A stretch of DNA of 64,000 bases. It comes from Planctomycetota bacterium. GTDB lineage: Bacteria; Planctomycetota; Planctomycetia; Pirellulales; Pirellulaceae. The stretch lies in NCBI GenBank assembly GCA_016872775.1, contig VGZA01000004.1, positions 62,001-126,000 on the forward strand, read 5' to 3'. Position 1 is the first letter of the stretch. Each line of letters opens with the position of its first letter. Shown here one piece after another: positions 26,536 through 36,379 of the stretch. A program made the translations under genes and the position numbers. The notes under the pieces are model-generated. The model did no database searches, was not told the DNA's origin, and saw nothing but the letters and a program-made list of their open reading frames with translations.

Positions 26536-27642
26536 ATGACCTCCCACGACCCCGCATCCGCTTCCACATCCAGATCCGGTGAAGCCTCCGCTTCGGCGTC
26601 GGGCGCCACCTGCGACAGGACTTTCCCGCCTCTGCGCGATGTCTGGTATCTTTCCGGGCCCACCGCCAGCGGCAAAACCGCCGTGGCGATCGAACTGGCG
26701 CAGCGCATCGGCGCTGAGATCATTTCGATGGATTCGATGGCCGTTTATCGCGGCATGGACGTCGGAACGGCAAAGCCCGGACCAGCGTTGCGCGAACAGA
26801 TTCCGCACCACCTGCTCGACATCGTCGACCCCAACTGCGATTTCAGCCTGGCCAGCTTCGTGCAACTGGCGCACGCGGCCGCCGCGGAAATCCGCGGTCG
26901 CGGCCGTCAGGTCCTGCTCGTCGGCGGGACCCCGCTGTATCTAAAAGCCCTGCTGTGTGGCGTGTTTACCGGTCCGGCCGCCAATTGGGAATTCCGGCTG
27001 CAATTGGAACGGGATATCGAGAACTTCGGCGTCCAGGCGCTCCACGAACGGTTACAGCTGGTCGATCCGCTGGCCGCCGCGAAGTTGCATCCCCACGACA
27101 AGAGACGGATTGTGCGTGCCCTGGAAGTCCGTCGGCAGGTCGGTACTCCGCTCAGCCACCTTCAAACACAGTTCGACGAATCCCAGTCGCGCCATCGCCC
27201 CAAAGTGTTCGCGCTGCAGTGGCCGCGAGCAGTGCTTCATCAGCGCATCGACGATCGTGTCGAAGCAATGTTCCAGAACGGCATGGTCAACGAAGTCCGT
27301 GGATTGCTTGAAAAGCATGATGTGCTGAGCCGCACGGCGGTCCAGGCGGTCGGTTATCGTGAGGTGCTCGAGTTCTTCCGCGGGGAACGGGATCTGGCGG
27401 CGACCAAAGAGAAAGTCAAAGCCCGCTCCCGGCAGTTTGCCCGCCGCCAGGAAACCTGGTTCCGCAGCCTGGACGAATGCTGTCGGATCGACATTACGCA
27501 GGCCATGCAGCCCGCCGAGATTTCGCAGCGGATTCTGGATCAGTCGGACATGACGATGCGACCCGATCTCTCGACCGAGCGCAATCTGCCGACCAAAGAC
27601 GAACACCCCGTTCCCAAGCCAACCAACCGCCCGACGCATTAA
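26536..27642 (+). CDS. miaA: tRNA dimethylallyltransferase
   Basis: 368 residues. It transfers a dimethylallyl group to A37 of tRNAs reading UNN codons. Signatures: [16 protein letters not shown] (P-loop, about 39-54), [19 protein letters not shown] (DSxQ-type catalytic region, here DSMA), [14 protein letters not shown] (GGTGxY variant with P in place of the third Gly), [12 protein letters not shown], and RRQETWFR. The first about 35 residues are Ser/Ala-rich and not part of the family, so a later start is possible but has no obvious better site. It is divergent from hisE/hisG. Confidence 0.92.
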   Translation: MTSHDPASASTSRSGEASASASGATCDRTFPPLRDVWYLSGPTASGKTAVAIELAQRIGAEIISMDSMAVYRGMDVGTAKPGPALREQIPHHLLDIVDPNCDFSLASFVQLAHAAAAEIRGRGRQVLLVGGTPLYLKALLCGVFTGPAANWEFRLQLERDIENFGVQALHERLQLVDPLAAAKLHPHDKRRIVRALEVRRQVGTPLSHLQTQFDESQSRHRPKVFALQWPRAVLHQRIDDRVEAMFQNGMVNEVRGLLEKHDVLSRTAVQAVGYREVLEFFRGERDLAATKEKVKARSRQFARRQETWFRSLDECCRIDITQAMQPAEISQRILDQSDMTMRPDLSTERNLPTKDEHPVPKPTNRPTH

Positions 27643-27686
27643 AGCGACCTGCGGCCCGCCGGTCGGCAGCCGTCGCGACGACTGCC

Positions 27687-27715
27687 TTGCGGCCCTATGG
27701 GGCCGGTTCTATAAT
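27687..27715 (+). promoter_or_regulatory. Sigma-70-type promoter for sucCD
   Basis: A perfect TATAAT (27710-27715) lies exactly 17 bp after TTGCGG (27687-27692). The expected start near 27722 leaves a 40-nt leader to the sucC ATG. Confidence 0.6.
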
Positions 27716-27761
27716 CCGCGATTCTGATTTATCCCAATTGCAACGGCAGGGGAATTCCCGC

Positions 27762-28949
27762 ATGAAAATCCACGAATTTCAAGCGAAGCAGTTGCTGCGC
27801 AAAGCCGGCGTCGCCGTGCTCGACGGCGAAGTCGCCGAAACCCCCGCGGCCGCCGCCGCGGCATTCCAGAAACTCGGCGGTTCACTCGCCGTCGTGAAAG
27901 CCCAGATCCACGCCGGGGGACGCGGGAAAGGAACGGTCAAAGAACACCCGCAGCAGCGCGGTGTGGAGCTGGTCCGCAGCGCCGTCCAGGCCGAGGCAGT
28001 CGCAAAAAATCTGCTGGGAAACAAGCTGGTCACGATCCAGACCGGACCGGAAGGCCAAACCGTTCGCCGGGTCTTCGTGGAAGCCGGCTGCCAGATCGCC
28101 CGCGAGCTTTACCTCGGTTGCGTTCTCGATCGCGCAGTAGCGCGCCCCGTGTTGATGGTCTCCAGTGAAGGCGGCGTGGAAATCGAAAAAGTCGCCGCGG
28201 AGACCCCGGAGAAAATCTTCAAAGAACATTTCGACGCGCATGTGGGACTCCTTCCGTTCCAGGTTCGGAAACTCTGCCAGAAACTCGCGCTGACCGGCAA
28301 CTCGGTGCGCAGCGCCGAGAAATTCATGCGAACGCTTTGCCGGGTGTTTGTCTCGCACGACTGCAGCATGCTGGAAATCAACCCGCTGGTCGTCACGCAG
28401 GCCGGCGACCTGGTGGCCCTGGACGCCAAGATGACGTTCGACGACAACGCATTGTTTCGCCATCCCGATTTGCAGGAACTGCGCGACTTGAGCGAAGAAG
28501 AGCCCGCGGAAGTTCGAGCCGGTGAGGCCGGCTTGAGTTACGTGAAGCTGGAGGGAAATATCGGCTGTCTGGTAAACGGGGCGGGGCTGGCGATGTCGAC
28601 CATGGACATTATCAAATACCATGGCGGTCAGCCCGCGAATTTTCTCGACGTCGGCGGAGGAGCCAACGCCAAGCAGGTGACCGAAGCATTTCGCATCCTG
28701 CTCTCCGATCCGAACGTCAAAGGCGTGCTGGTCAACATTTTCGGCGGAATCATGCGCTGTACGACGATCGCGGAAGCGCTGGTGGAAGCCTACAAAACGG
28801 TCGGCTTCAGTGTGCCGCTGGTGGTTCGGCTTGAGGGAACCGAAGTCGAACAGGGACGAAAAATACTCAAAGAGAGCGGCGTGAACATCATCGCGGCAGA
28901 CGGGCTGACCGACGCGGCCAAGAAGATCGTGGCTGCCGTGGGAATCTAG
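27762..28949 (+). CDS. sucC: Succinyl-CoA synthetase, ADP/GDP-forming, beta subunit
   Basis: 395 residues from the ATG at 27762. ATP-grasp type subunit of the TCA-cycle enzyme that makes ATP/GTP from succinyl-CoA. Signatures: [17 protein letters not shown], the nucleotide-binding block [35 protein letters not shown], and the C-terminal [17 protein letters not shown]. The frame is open far upstream but the ATG at 27762 fits the family. It is followed by sucD after 25 bp. Confidence 0.96.
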   Translation: MKIHEFQAKQLLRKAGVAVLDGEVAETPAAAAAAFQKLGGSLAVVKAQIHAGGRGKGTVKEHPQQRGVELVRSAVQAEAVAKNLLGNKLVTIQTGPEGQTVRRVFVEAGCQIARELYLGCVLDRAVARPVLMVSSEGGVEIEKVAAETPEKIFKEHFDAHVGLLPFQVRKLCQKLALTGNSVRSAEKFMRTLCRVFVSHDCSMLEINPLVVTQAGDLVALDAKMTFDDNALFRHPDLQELRDLSEEEPAEVRAGEAGLSYVKLEGNIGCLVNGAGLAMSTMDIIKYHGGQPANFLDVGGGANAKQVTEAFRILLSDPNVKGVLVNIFGGIMRCTTIAEALVEAYKTVGFSVPLVVRLEGTEVEQGRKILKESGVNIIAADGLTDAAKKIVAAVGI

Positions 28950-28974
28950 CCGATCGCAGCAAAGGATTCGTCAA

Positions 28975-29853
28975 ATGAGCATTCTGGTCAATAAGAATAC
29001 GCGAGTGATCTGCCAGGGAATCACCGGAAAGGTCGGTGAATTCCATACCAAGGGCTGCAAGGAATACGGCACCCAAATGGTCGGAGGCGTCACGCCCGGC
29101 AAACGGGGCGAAACGGTGCAGGGCCTGCCGGTGTTCGATACCGTCATCGAAGCGGTCGAACAGACCGGCGCGGATGCGACCATGATCTTTGTCCCGCCCG
29201 CTTTCACCGCCGATGCCATCCTGGAAGCACTGGACGCGGGGATCAAGACGATCGTCGCCGTCACCGAAGGAGTGCCCGTCGTGGACATGATTCATGTCTA
29301 TGAAAAAATCCGCGCCAGTGATTCGGTCCTGATCGGTCCCAACTGCCCCGGTGTGATCACGCCCGGGGAATGCAAAATCGGAATCATGCCTGGCTATATT
29401 CACCAGCGCGGCAAATGCGGAATCATGTCGCGCAGCGGCACATTAACCTACGAAGCGGTCTGGCAGACAAGCAACCTGGGGCTCGGGCAAACAACCTGTG
29501 TCGGACTCGGCGGGGATCCGATCGTCGGTACTTCGTTTATCGACCTGCTGCGTCGCTTCCAGGATGACCCCGAGACCGAGGCAATCATGATGATCGGCGA
29601 AATCGGCGGCTCTGCCGAAGAGGAAGCCGCGCGGTTTGTCAAGCAATACGTCACCAAGCCCGTAGCCGCATTTATCGCGGGGCGGACGGCGCCTCCCGGA
29701 AAACGAATGGGACACGCGGGAGCGATCATCTCGGGAGGGAAGGGAACCGCCGCCGAAAAAGTCGCCGCACTCATGGATGCCGGAATCGAAGTCGCCGACA
29801 GTCCGGCCGATATGGGCGTCGCGATGCAGCGAGCGATCGCAAACAAACGGTAA
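28975..29853 (+). CDS. sucD: Succinyl-CoA synthetase alpha subunit
   Basis: 292 residues, normal length. The CoA-binding Rossmann domain starts with [17 protein letters not shown]. The ligase domain has [35 protein letters not shown] and [14 protein letters not shown], in which His247 is the expected phosphohistidine. It forms the heterodimer with SucC. It shares the operon and converges on the zinc-ribbon gene. Confidence 0.97.
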   Translation: MSILVNKNTRVICQGITGKVGEFHTKGCKEYGTQMVGGVTPGKRGETVQGLPVFDTVIEAVEQTGADATMIFVPPAFTADAILEALDAGIKTIVAVTEGVPVVDMIHVYEKIRASDSVLIGPNCPGVITPGECKIGIMPGYIHQRGKCGIMSRSGTLTYEAVWQTSNLGLGQTTCVGLGGDPIVGTSFIDLLRRFQDDPETEAIMMIGEIGGSAEEEAARFVKQYVTKPVAAFIAGRTAPPGKRMGHAGAIISGGKGTAAEKVAALMDAGIEVADSPADMGVAMQRAIANKR

Positions 29854-29906
29854 GCGTCGGCGGTCAAATTGCGGGTGCGAGCGTCCCGACCCGGGAACCG
29901 ACGCGA

Positions 29907-30776
29907 CTAATCCCGCTCCTCGCTCTTCCGCAGCGATCGACCCCCTGGCAAATCGCCGCTTGGATCGTCGACCGCCGGCTCCGGAATCGGAGCATCTGCC
30001 GCTCCAGCCCGGTTGCTGTCATCGCGTTTTGAGGCACTTGGATCGCTGCTTGGTTCCGGCTCGCTGCTTGGTTCCGGCTCGATGCTTGGTTCCGGATCGC
30101 TGCTCGGTTCCGGATCGAAACGCGAAAAGTTTCCGAATCCAGTCTTTTCCGATTTTTCCTTGCGTTTCGGCTCGACCGATCGGGATTCGGTACCCGGTTG
30201 GATGACCCGCCCTGAATCCGCGTCAATCAGTGTCTCGGCGTCTTGCTCCGAACGATTCCATTCGCCGTCGCCCCTCAACTCCTTCGGCACCACTCCCGGA
30301 ACGAATTCCGCGATGCGCGGTGCAATCTGCAACGGATCGCGTTGTCGACTCGAGAAATTCCCAGGCACCCAGAAAAGGATCATCTGCGCCAAGATCAATC
30401 CCGCCACTCCACCGCCGACGATCTTACCAAATTCGACCAGCGGATTCCTTTCGCGACTGCGGCGGCGTGGCCCGGGCAACATCGTCGGAGTGAACCCGCC
30501 CTGGGGTAACACTCCCCCGAATCCCGCAGCCTGATCGATGCCCGATCCTTGTGCAGGGAATCCTTGTGCAGGGAATCCTTGTGCGGGGAATCGATCGAAT
30601 CGCTCCTCCACGTCGCCGACTTCGTCCAGCAGTTCCAGCATACGGGGCAACCGCGCGAGCACTTCGTCCAGCCGGAATTCTTCCCGGCAATGCGGGCAAC
30701 GCACGCGAGAACTGGCGTGCCCGCCCGAGGGCAACCTCACCAACTCGTTACAACGTGGACATTGTGGACTTGTCAT
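29907..30776 (-). CDS. Zinc-ribbon membrane protein with low-complexity repeats
   Basis: 289 residues. N-terminal zinc ribbon with two CxxC pairs (CPRCNELV, about 6-9, and CPHCREEF, about 27-30), similar to MJ0042-type ribbons. The linker contains FPAQG in three copies, followed by a Gly/Pro/Phe region. One transmembrane helix (FGKIVGGGVAGLILAQMILFW, about 118-138). The C-terminal half is acidic and holds a Glu-Pro-Ser repeat (EPEPSSDPEPS-like). The DNA under both repeats is nearly identical from unit to unit. Similar zinc-ribbon plus transmembrane proteins are frequent in planctomycetes; function unknown. Confidence 0.75.
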   Translation of the reverse strand: MTSPQCPRCNELVRLPSGGHASSRVRCPHCREEFRLDEVLARLPRMLELLDEVGDVEERFDRFPAQGFPAQGFPAQGSGIDQAAGFGGVLPQGGFTPTMLPGPRRRSRERNPLVEFGKIVGGGVAGLILAQMILFWVPGNFSSRQRDPLQIAPRIAEFVPGVVPKELRGDGEWNRSEQDAETLIDADSGRVIQPGTESRSVEPKRKEKSEKTGFGNFSRFDPEPSSDPEPSIEPEPSSEPEPSSDPSASKRDDSNRAGAADAPIPEPAVDDPSGDLPGGRSLRKSEERD

Positions 30777-30866
30777 CTTAGGAATCTTAACACCACGCGA
30801 ACGAGTCGGGAAGAGAAATCCCTCGGCGACCGCGATCGCTCGGTCCCGGGTTCGAGCAGGGCGCGC

Positions 30867-31520
30867 TCAGTGCGGTATCTTCAGTGGCTGGACCGAAATC
30901 AATCGAGCCTGAATCTCGCTCAGAATTCCTTGTGCGACCTGCTCTTTCGGGCCCTGCAGCTGCTGGACGACCTGGCCCGTGCGGTCGAGAATCTCCACGG
31001 CATTGAACTCGGAATTCATCGCCTGCGGACCGTTCACGACCATCAGGTCACAGCTCTTTTTCAATAATTTCGTGAGGCCCCGGAACCTCTGCTCGTCGGT
31101 TTCGAGCGCGAATCCAACCGACCATTGCCGCTCGGTTTTACTCGCGCCAAGACTGGCGACGATATCGGTCGTTTCCAACAGCTGCAGCATCAGCGGCGCC
31201 CCGGTTTTGCTGATTTTGTGCTCCTCGATACGCAAAGGTCGATAATCGCACGGCGCCGCCGCACCGATCACGCCGTCACATCGAGGGAAGACGGTTTGGC
31301 AAGCGGCCAGCATTTCCTCGGTGGTAACGACATTGATTCGTTCACACCCGTCGGGATACAGAACATGCACCGGTCCGGATACAAGGACGACATGATGGCC
31401 GAGCCGCAACGCGGCATCCGCCAACGCCGCGCCCATCCTTCCGCTCGACCCGTTGGTAAGATAACGGACTGGATCGAGGTATTGTCGCGTCGGACCGGAC
31501 GTGATCAGGATGCGGGCCAT
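30867..31520 (-). CDS. coaB: Phosphopantothenate-cysteine ligase (stand-alone CoaB)
   Basis: 217 residues. It ligates cysteine to 4'-phosphopantothenate in CoA synthesis. The N-terminus has SGPTRQYLDPVRYLTNGSSGRMG, like the CoaB signature. AAPCDYRP stands in place of the usual AAVADY/F, and KISKTG follows. It is separate from CoaC rather than fused as in most bacteria. It starts inside the end of coaC (16-bp overlap). Being last in the block yicC-gmk-omega-coaC-coaB agrees with the usual gmk-rpoZ-coaBC order. Confidence 0.88.
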   Translation of the reverse strand: MARILITSGPTRQYLDPVRYLTNGSSGRMGAALADAALRLGHHVVLVSGPVHVLYPDGCERINVVTTEEMLAACQTVFPRCDGVIGAAAPCDYRPLRIEEHKISKTGAPLMLQLLETTDIVASLGASKTERQWSVGFALETDEQRFRGLTKLLKKSCDLMVVNGPQAMNSEFNAVEILDRTGQVVQQLQGPKEQVAQGILSEIQARLISVQPLKIPH

Positions 31521-32056
31521 GGGCCAAGTGCTTCCAGAATGATCGCGGCAATCGACTCCGGTGCTGCCATTCTTCCCGCACCGCGCGTTCGGCAGCTCAG
31601 CCAGCCTTCTTCCGGATCAATGATGCTGACGCCGTCCGCGCGCAGTTGAGCCACATTGCGTTGGACGGACGGTTTTTCCCACATCTGACAGTTCATTGCG
31701 GGCGCCATAAACACCGGCCCGGTAAATCCCAGATACAGCGTCGCCAGCAGATCGTCGGCCATTCCCAGCGCCGTTCGTGCGAGAAAATCGGCGGTCGCCG
31801 GAGCAATGCAGAGCAGTTGTCCGCGCTGGGATAGTTCGATATGCGCTCCCAGGGGATATGCTGGATCGAAGACCCTGGAGGCCACGGGACGCGCCGTGAT
31901 CGCGGCAAATGTCGCCGCACCGATGAACTGTTCCGCGGCCGGGGTCATCACCACCGATACGCCATGCCCGGCCTGGACAAGCTGGCTGGCCAACGCCGCC
32001 GACTTGAACGCGGCAATTCCTCCACTCACTCCGAGGATAATCTCATGACCCGCCAT
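31505..32056 (-). CDS. coaC: Phosphopantothenoylcysteine decarboxylase (stand-alone CoaC)
   Basis: 183 residues, the FMN flavoprotein of the HFCD family. It decarboxylates phosphopantothenoylcysteine. Signatures: GVSGGIAAFKSAALASQL, the catalytic-type His in GAHIELS, PATADFLARTALGMADDLL, APAMNCQMWEKPSVQRN (PAMN substrate motif) and a C-terminal clamp CRTRGAGRM with Cys. The start codon at 32056 gives MAGHEIILGVSGG. It overlaps coaB by 16 bp and follows the omega gene by 16 bp. Confidence 0.92.
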   Translation of the reverse strand: MAGHEIILGVSGGIAAFKSAALASQLVQAGHGVSVVMTPAAEQFIGAATFAAITARPVASRVFDPAYPLGAHIELSQRGQLLCIAPATADFLARTALGMADDLLATLYLGFTGPVFMAPAMNCQMWEKPSVQRNVAQLRADGVSIIDPEEGWLSCRTRGAGRMAAPESIAAIILEALGPWPAS

Positions 32057-32072
32057 GCACGATCCCGATGCG

Positions 32073-32333
32073 TCAGTCGCCCAAGTCGAGATCCGGCCCG
32101 TCCTGGCTGATCGGCAGATCGCCAGTAATCCGCACTTCGTTGGACGTATCCAGGAAGATCTTGTCCTGGATGATCTCCTGCAGCACGATTTTCATCATGT
32201 CGCTTGTTTCGAGGTCCACCAGCGCCGGCCCGCCTTTGTTGAGTTGCACCAGCCGCTTCTGGATCAGCGTCGACAATTTGAAGCGACCACCGACTTTGTT
32301 GACAATCTGTTCTTCTTTCAATTCTTCCAGCAT
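32073..32333 (-). CDS. rpoZ: RNA polymerase omega subunit-like protein
   Basis: 86 residues from the ATG at 32333 (GAGGA upstream); a TTG five codons earlier gives a longer form. The central part [24 protein letters not shown] resembles the omega core helix-loop-helix that clamps beta-prime. Similarity to E. coli RpoZ is limited; the assignment rests on that core and on position between gmk and coaC, the usual rpoZ place. Confidence 0.8.
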   Translation of the reverse strand: MLEELKEEQIVNKVGGRFKLSTLIQKRLVQLNKGGPALVDLETSDMMKIVLQEIIQDKIFLDTSNEVRITGDLPISQDGPDLDLGD

Positions 32334-32377
32334 GCTCGGAGTCCTCAACCTTCTGGCAAAATGGAACCTTCAGCAAA

Positions 32378-32947
32378 CTATTGGTAAACTCGCAGAATCC
32401 GATCCAGCTCCTGGATCGCCCTGGCAGCATCGTCGTTGATGACTTGGTGCCGGTACTTCCCGACAAAGGTCATTTCGCGCGCCGCCACCTGCAGTCGTCG
32501 CTGCAGCGACGATTCGTCCTCGGTACCCCGCCCCCGCAGTCGACGCTCCAGTTCCTCCGCGGTGCCAGGGTGGATAAAGATCGATATGCTCTCCGGAAAC
32601 TCGCCGATGACCGCCATCGCCCCTTCGACATCGATCTCTAAAACTACCCATTTTCCCTGACGAAGGCCAGAGTACACCGCGGCGCGTGGAGTGCCATAAA
32701 AGTCGCCCCGTCCGAAGACTTCCTTCCATTCCAGGAAATCTCCCTCGCGCCGACGCCGATCGAATTCCGCGTGATCCAGAAAAAAATAGTTGACGCCGTC
32801 AATTTCCCCATGCCTCGGGGACCGGGTGGTGGCCGAAACACTCAATTCCAACGGTAAACTGCTGGTCCGGAGCAGTTCGCGAACCAACGTCGACTTCCCC
32901 GCTCCAGAGGGGCCTGAAATAATCACCATTTTGCCAGAGTCCGCCAT
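32378..32947 (-). CDS. gmk: Guanylate kinase
   Basis: 189 residues. It phosphorylates GMP to GDP. Signatures: VIISGPSGAGKSTL (P-loop, 8-21), SVSATTRSPRHGEIDGVNYFF (GMP-binding), and YGTPRAAVYSGLRQGKWVVLEIDVEGA. It lies between the YicC gene (6-bp gap) and the omega gene. Confidence 0.96.
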   Translation of the reverse strand: MADSGKMVIISGPSGAGKSTLVRELLRTSSLPLELSVSATTRSPRHGEIDGVNYFFLDHAEFDRRRREGDFLEWKEVFGRGDFYGTPRAAVYSGLRQGKWVVLEIDVEGAMAVIGEFPESISIFIHPGTAEELERRLRGRGTEDESSLQRRLQVAAREMTFVGKYRHQVINDDAARAIQELDRILRVYQ

Positions 32948-32952
32948 AACGT

Positions 32953-33837
32953 CTATTCCACGTTCTGGACCATCTCACGCATCCGCTCGATCAGGCTCTT
33001 CATTTCGATGACCGAGCGGGCAATCGCCGCATCGCTGGCTTTCGAGCCGATCGTATTGGTCTCGCGGAACATCTCCTGGGTGAGAAAATCCAGTTTACGC
33101 CCCGAGCTTTCCTGGCTGGATAAATACGATTCGAACTGGTCCAGGTGACTGCGGAGCCGGACGATTTCCTCCCGAACGTCGCAACGTTCCGAAAACAACC
33201 CGACTTCGCGCAGCAGGTCGGCGGATTGAATCTTGAGGTCAAATTGCATCAGCCACTGCCGCATGCGCTCCTCGCAACGCTGTCGATACGATTCCACGAC
33301 CAGAGGACTTCGAGCGTCGACCTCGTCGAGCAGCCGGCCCAGTTCGGCAAGGTTTTTTCGCAGATCGGCCGCCATGTTCTGACCTTCATCCGCGCGCATG
33401 CGGGCCAGAGCAATCAAGGCGTCTTCGATCGAGGCATGGATGATCGGCCAGTCGTGTTCGGATCGAGCGCTGGAAGCAATGTTCTGCTGAACGACGCCGG
33501 GCAGTCCCAGCAGCGACTCCCAGCGTACAGCTTCCCGCGGCAACTGGTGTTGTTCCATCGCCTCGAGCTGGCGCCGATAGCCGGCCAGGACGACTTCGTT
33601 GAGTCGAAAATCGTCGGCGGACGACGGCTGTTCCACCCGCAGCGTCACATGCACGGTGCCGCGACGCACGGACTCCCGCACGACTGCCTCGACTTGCGAC
33701 TCCAGCGCCAAGTACTCTTCCGCCGCGCGCAAGATCAGTTTGAAGTACTTGTTATTGATCGAGCGTACGTCGACATGCACCACCCTTCCTTGATCATGGC
33801 GTCTCGCCTCTCCGTGACCCGTCATGCTAAGCAGCAA
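32953..33837 (-). CDS. YicC family protein (endoribonuclease-type)
   Basis: 294 residues. Signatures: LLSMTGHGEARR at the N-terminus, DVRSINNKYFKL, and the C-terminal KLDFLTQEMFRETNTIGSKASD, which is the most conserved YicC block. E. coli YicC has been described as an endoribonuclease; the role here is not known. I place the start at the TTG at 33837, which gives the usual short lead before SMTG and has GGAG 7 nt upstream. An ATG at 33825 also exists. Followed by gmk, a typical arrangement. Confidence 0.88.
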   Translation of the reverse strand: MLLSMTGHGEARRHDQGRVVHVDVRSINNKYFKLILRAAEEYLALESQVEAVVRESVRRGTVHVTLRVEQPSSADDFRLNEVVLAGYRRQLEAMEQHQLPREAVRWESLLGLPGVVQQNIASSARSEHDWPIIHASIEDALIALARMRADEGQNMAADLRKNLAELGRLLDEVDARSPLVVESYRQRCEERMRQWLMQFDLKIQSADLLREVGLFSERCDVREEIVRLRSHLDQFESYLSSQESSGRKLDFLTQEMFRETNTIGSKASDAAIARSVIEMKSLIERMREMVQNVE

Positions 33838-33901
33838 ATGGTGGCTCCGACCTGAAAGAATCAACGGTGGAATGGATCAAAGAGCTGTCCCTGGGGAACG
33901 C

Positions 33902-34396
33902 TTATGGGTTCGGCGATTCGCTGGGCGTATCGCCCGTCGGGTCCTTGTTGTCCGCCGCGGAACTGCCGGATTCTCCTGCCGGCTCCGCACCGTCCTTTTC
34001 GGATTCCGTCGTTGACTTCTGATCCTGGTTTGCGTCGCCCGATTTTACACCACCGATGCCGTTCTCGGAGGACGAATTGAGGTCGTCTCGGGAAGTGCTT
34101 CGAGCGGGAACTCCCGGCGAATCGTCGTCGCTGGCGAATGGGCGATTGGGCGTGCTAAGCACCTTGACAGCGCCGACACATAGCAACAGCCAGACAGCAG
34201 CAACACCGACCGTGATTCGCGTGAAGACGTCTCCCGCTTTGGACCCGAACGCACTTTGTCCTCCCATCCCACCCAGGGCGCCGGAAAGGCCGCCACCTCG
34301 ACCGCGCTGGACGAGCACAAGCAGGATCAAGAACACCGCCAGAAGAAACAGCGGAATACCGAACAGATAATGCGCGAAACTGGAAAACAATAACAT
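33902..34396 (-). CDS. secG: Preprotein translocase subunit SecG with long acidic tail
   Basis: 164 residues versus about 75-110 in most bacteria. Two transmembrane helices ([18 protein letters not shown] and [20 protein letters not shown]). The SecG signature lies between them ([23 protein letters not shown]). The C-terminal 75 residues are Asp/Glu/Ser/Asn-rich and probably disordered. SecG stimulates SecYEG-dependent export. It lies 80 bp after tpiA, a common tpiA-secG pairing. Confidence 0.92.
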   Translation of the reverse strand: MLLFSSFAHYLFGIPLFLLAVFLILLVLVQRGRGGGLSGALGGMGGQSAFGSKAGDVFTRITVGVAAVWLLLCVGAVKVLSTPNRPFASDDDSPGVPARSTSRDDLNSSSENGIGGVKSGDANQDQKSTTESEKDGAEPAGESGSSAADNKDPTGDTPSESPNP

Positions 34397-34476
34397 CGGT
34401 TCTTATCCCTCGTCTTGGTCGTTCGTCCTTTGCACCACGGTCCGACGAAGCAACGAACCGCTCGCCGCCAGTCCGA

Positions 34477-35238
34477 TCATGCCGCCCCGGCGATGATCCC
34501 CAGAAAACCTTCCGCTTTCAGCGATGCTCCGCCGACCAGGGCACCATCGATGTCCGTCTGCCTCAGCAGTTCGCGGGAGTTATCCGGTTTGACGCTTCCA
34601 CCGTACAGCAGTCGAATCTGCTCCGTCATGGCGTTATTGTAGCGAACTTCGACCATTTTGCGTAGCTGAGCGTGAACCTGCTGGGCCTGCTCGGGCGTGG
34701 CGACCTTGCCCGTCCCGATGGCCCATACCGGCTCATACGCGATGACCAGACCGCCCTCGATGAGTTGTGCGGCCGGGACGCCGGCCAGCGAACCGCTGAA
34801 CTGTTCCTGAATGATATCGGCCGTTTTCCCCGCTTCACGTTCCGCAAGCGTTTCGCCAACACACACAATCGGCCGGAGGCCGGCGGCCAGTGCGGCCTGC
34901 AGTTTGCGATTCACGATCGCGTTGGTTTCGGCCAGCAACTGCCGCCGCTCACTGTGCCCCAGAATAACGTACTTGCACCCGACATCGACCAGCATGGCTG
35001 CGCTGGTCTCACCGGTGAACGCACCATTCGGCTCGAAATAGACGTTTTGGGCTCCCAACGCAACGGCGGACCCGGCGACGGCTTGTCCTACCGAATCGAG
35101 CCATGCGAAGGGAGGGCAGACAACCACTTCTGCGCCATTTCCCGAGGCTACCGACGCGGCCAACTGCCGCGCCAAAGCGAGGCTCTCGCTGCGCGACAGG
35201 TTCATTTTCCAGTTTCCGGCGATCAACGGGCGTCGCAT
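34477..35238 (-). CDS. tpiA: Triosephosphate isomerase
   Basis: 253 residues. It interconverts dihydroxyacetone-P and glyceraldehyde-3-P. Active-site residues are visible: Lys11 in GNWKMN, His95 in LGHSERRQ, Glu169 in [11 protein letters not shown], and the phosphate loop [11 protein letters not shown]. The start overlaps the aroF stop by 16 bp, giving an unusual aroF-tpiA coupling. Confidence 0.97.
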   Translation of the reverse strand: MRRPLIAGNWKMNLSRSESLALARQLAASVASGNGAEVVVCPPFAWLDSVGQAVAGSAVALGAQNVYFEPNGAFTGETSAAMLVDVGCKYVILGHSERRQLLAETNAIVNRKLQAALAAGLRPIVCVGETLAEREAGKTADIIQEQFSGSLAGVPAAQLIEGGLVIAYEPVWAIGTGKVATPEQAQQVHAQLRKMVEVRYNNAMTEQIRLLYGGSVKPDNSRELLRQTDIDGALVGGASLKAEGFLGIIAGAA

Positions 35239-36272
35239 GTCTCGGCTCCAGGCAAGGGGGCGATCGATCGGCCAAACAGGGCCGCCAACCGGCTGATCTG
35301 TGTCGCCAATTCAGCGTATTCGTGGGGCAGGAGAGCCTGGGGACCATCCGACTTGGCCTTTTCCGGGCAATCATGCACTTCAACGTGCACGCCGTCGGCG
35401 CCGACGGCGATCCCCGCCAGCGCACAAGGCGGAATTAACTCGGGTCGCCCCGTGGCATGACTCGGATCGACAATCATCGGCAGGTGCGAAAGGCCTTTCA
35501 CGACGGCAACCGAAGCCACGTCGTAGAGATTGCGCGTCGCCGTGTCGAATCCCTTGACGCCCCGTTCGCACAGGACCACCTGGGAATTCCCCTGGGAAAG
35601 CACATATTCCGCGCTCATCAGCAGGTCGTTCACGGTCGCGCTCATGCCCCGTTTCAGCAGCACCGGCTTGCGCGTCCGCCCGACTTCCGTAAGCAGCACA
35701 AAATTCTGCATGTTGCGCGCGCCAACCTGGATCATGTCGGCGTATTCGGCGACCACCTCGACACACCGAGGATCGGTGACCTCCGTGACGACCGGCATTC
35801 CGAACTCGTCCCCCACTTCCCGCAATACCTGTAGTCCTTCCTCACCCAGACCCTGGAAGGCATACGGACTGGTTCGGGGCTTGTAGGCGCCGCCACGAAG
35901 GATATTCGCCCCGGCGGCGCGAATCGCCCGCGCGATCGAACGCATCCGATCCTGGTCCTCCACCGCGCACGGCCCCGCAATCATCGCCAGTTTCCCGCCG
36001 CCAATTTTGACTCCGGCGACATCCACAACGCTCGGCTGCGGATGGGCTTCCTTGCTGGCCAGCTTGTACGGGGGCAACACCGGGATCACGTCCATCACGC
36101 CCGGAATGGCTCGCAGCGGTTCCGACCGCAATTGCTCTTCGTCGCCGATCACTCCGATGATCGTGCGATACGTACCCTGACTCAAGTGCGCTCGGAGCCC
36201 CAGTTCCTCGACCCGTTTTACCACGTGGTCGACCTGGTCCGGAGTCACACCCGATCTCAGAATGATGATCAC
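35223..36272 (-). CDS. aroF: 3-deoxy-7-phosphoheptulonate synthase (DAHP synthase, ferredoxin-like regulatory domain type)
   Basis: 349 residues from the GTG at 36272 (GAGG 8 nt upstream; begins [10 protein letters not shown], as usual). An ATG-like start 15 codons earlier is possible. N-terminal ferredoxin/ACT-like domain (about 1-75), then the barrel: [73 protein letters not shown]. It condenses PEP with erythrose-4-P in the first shikimate step. pheA lies just upstream on the same strand. Confidence 0.95.
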   Translation of the reverse strand: MIIILRSGVTPDQVDHVVKRVEELGLRAHLSQGTYRTIIGVIGDEEQLRSEPLRAIPGVMDVIPVLPPYKLASKEAHPQPSVVDVAGVKIGGGKLAMIAGPCAVEDQDRMRSIARAIRAAGANILRGGAYKPRTSPYAFQGLGEEGLQVLREVGDEFGMPVVTEVTDPRCVEVVAEYADMIQVGARNMQNFVLLTEVGRTRKPVLLKRGMSATVNDLLMSAEYVLSQGNSQVVLCERGVKGFDTATRNLYDVASVAVVKGLSHLPMIVDPSHATGRPELIPPCALAGIAVGADGVHVEVHDCPEKAKSDGPQALLPHEYAELATQISRLAALFGRSIAPLPGAETCDAR

Positions 36273-36379
36273 TTCAAGTACCTCGAGCGAACGCAGGGAT
36301 TCAGGCCTGCGGGACATCCGGCAGGCAGGTTCCGCGGCGCAAGTTTAGCACAGGCAATTCGTCGCCGTCGAGGGCACGC

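Noticed and set aside
29854-29904. A 7-bp stem with long loop after sucD
   Set aside because: Loop of 37 nt and no T-run; too weak for a terminator call.
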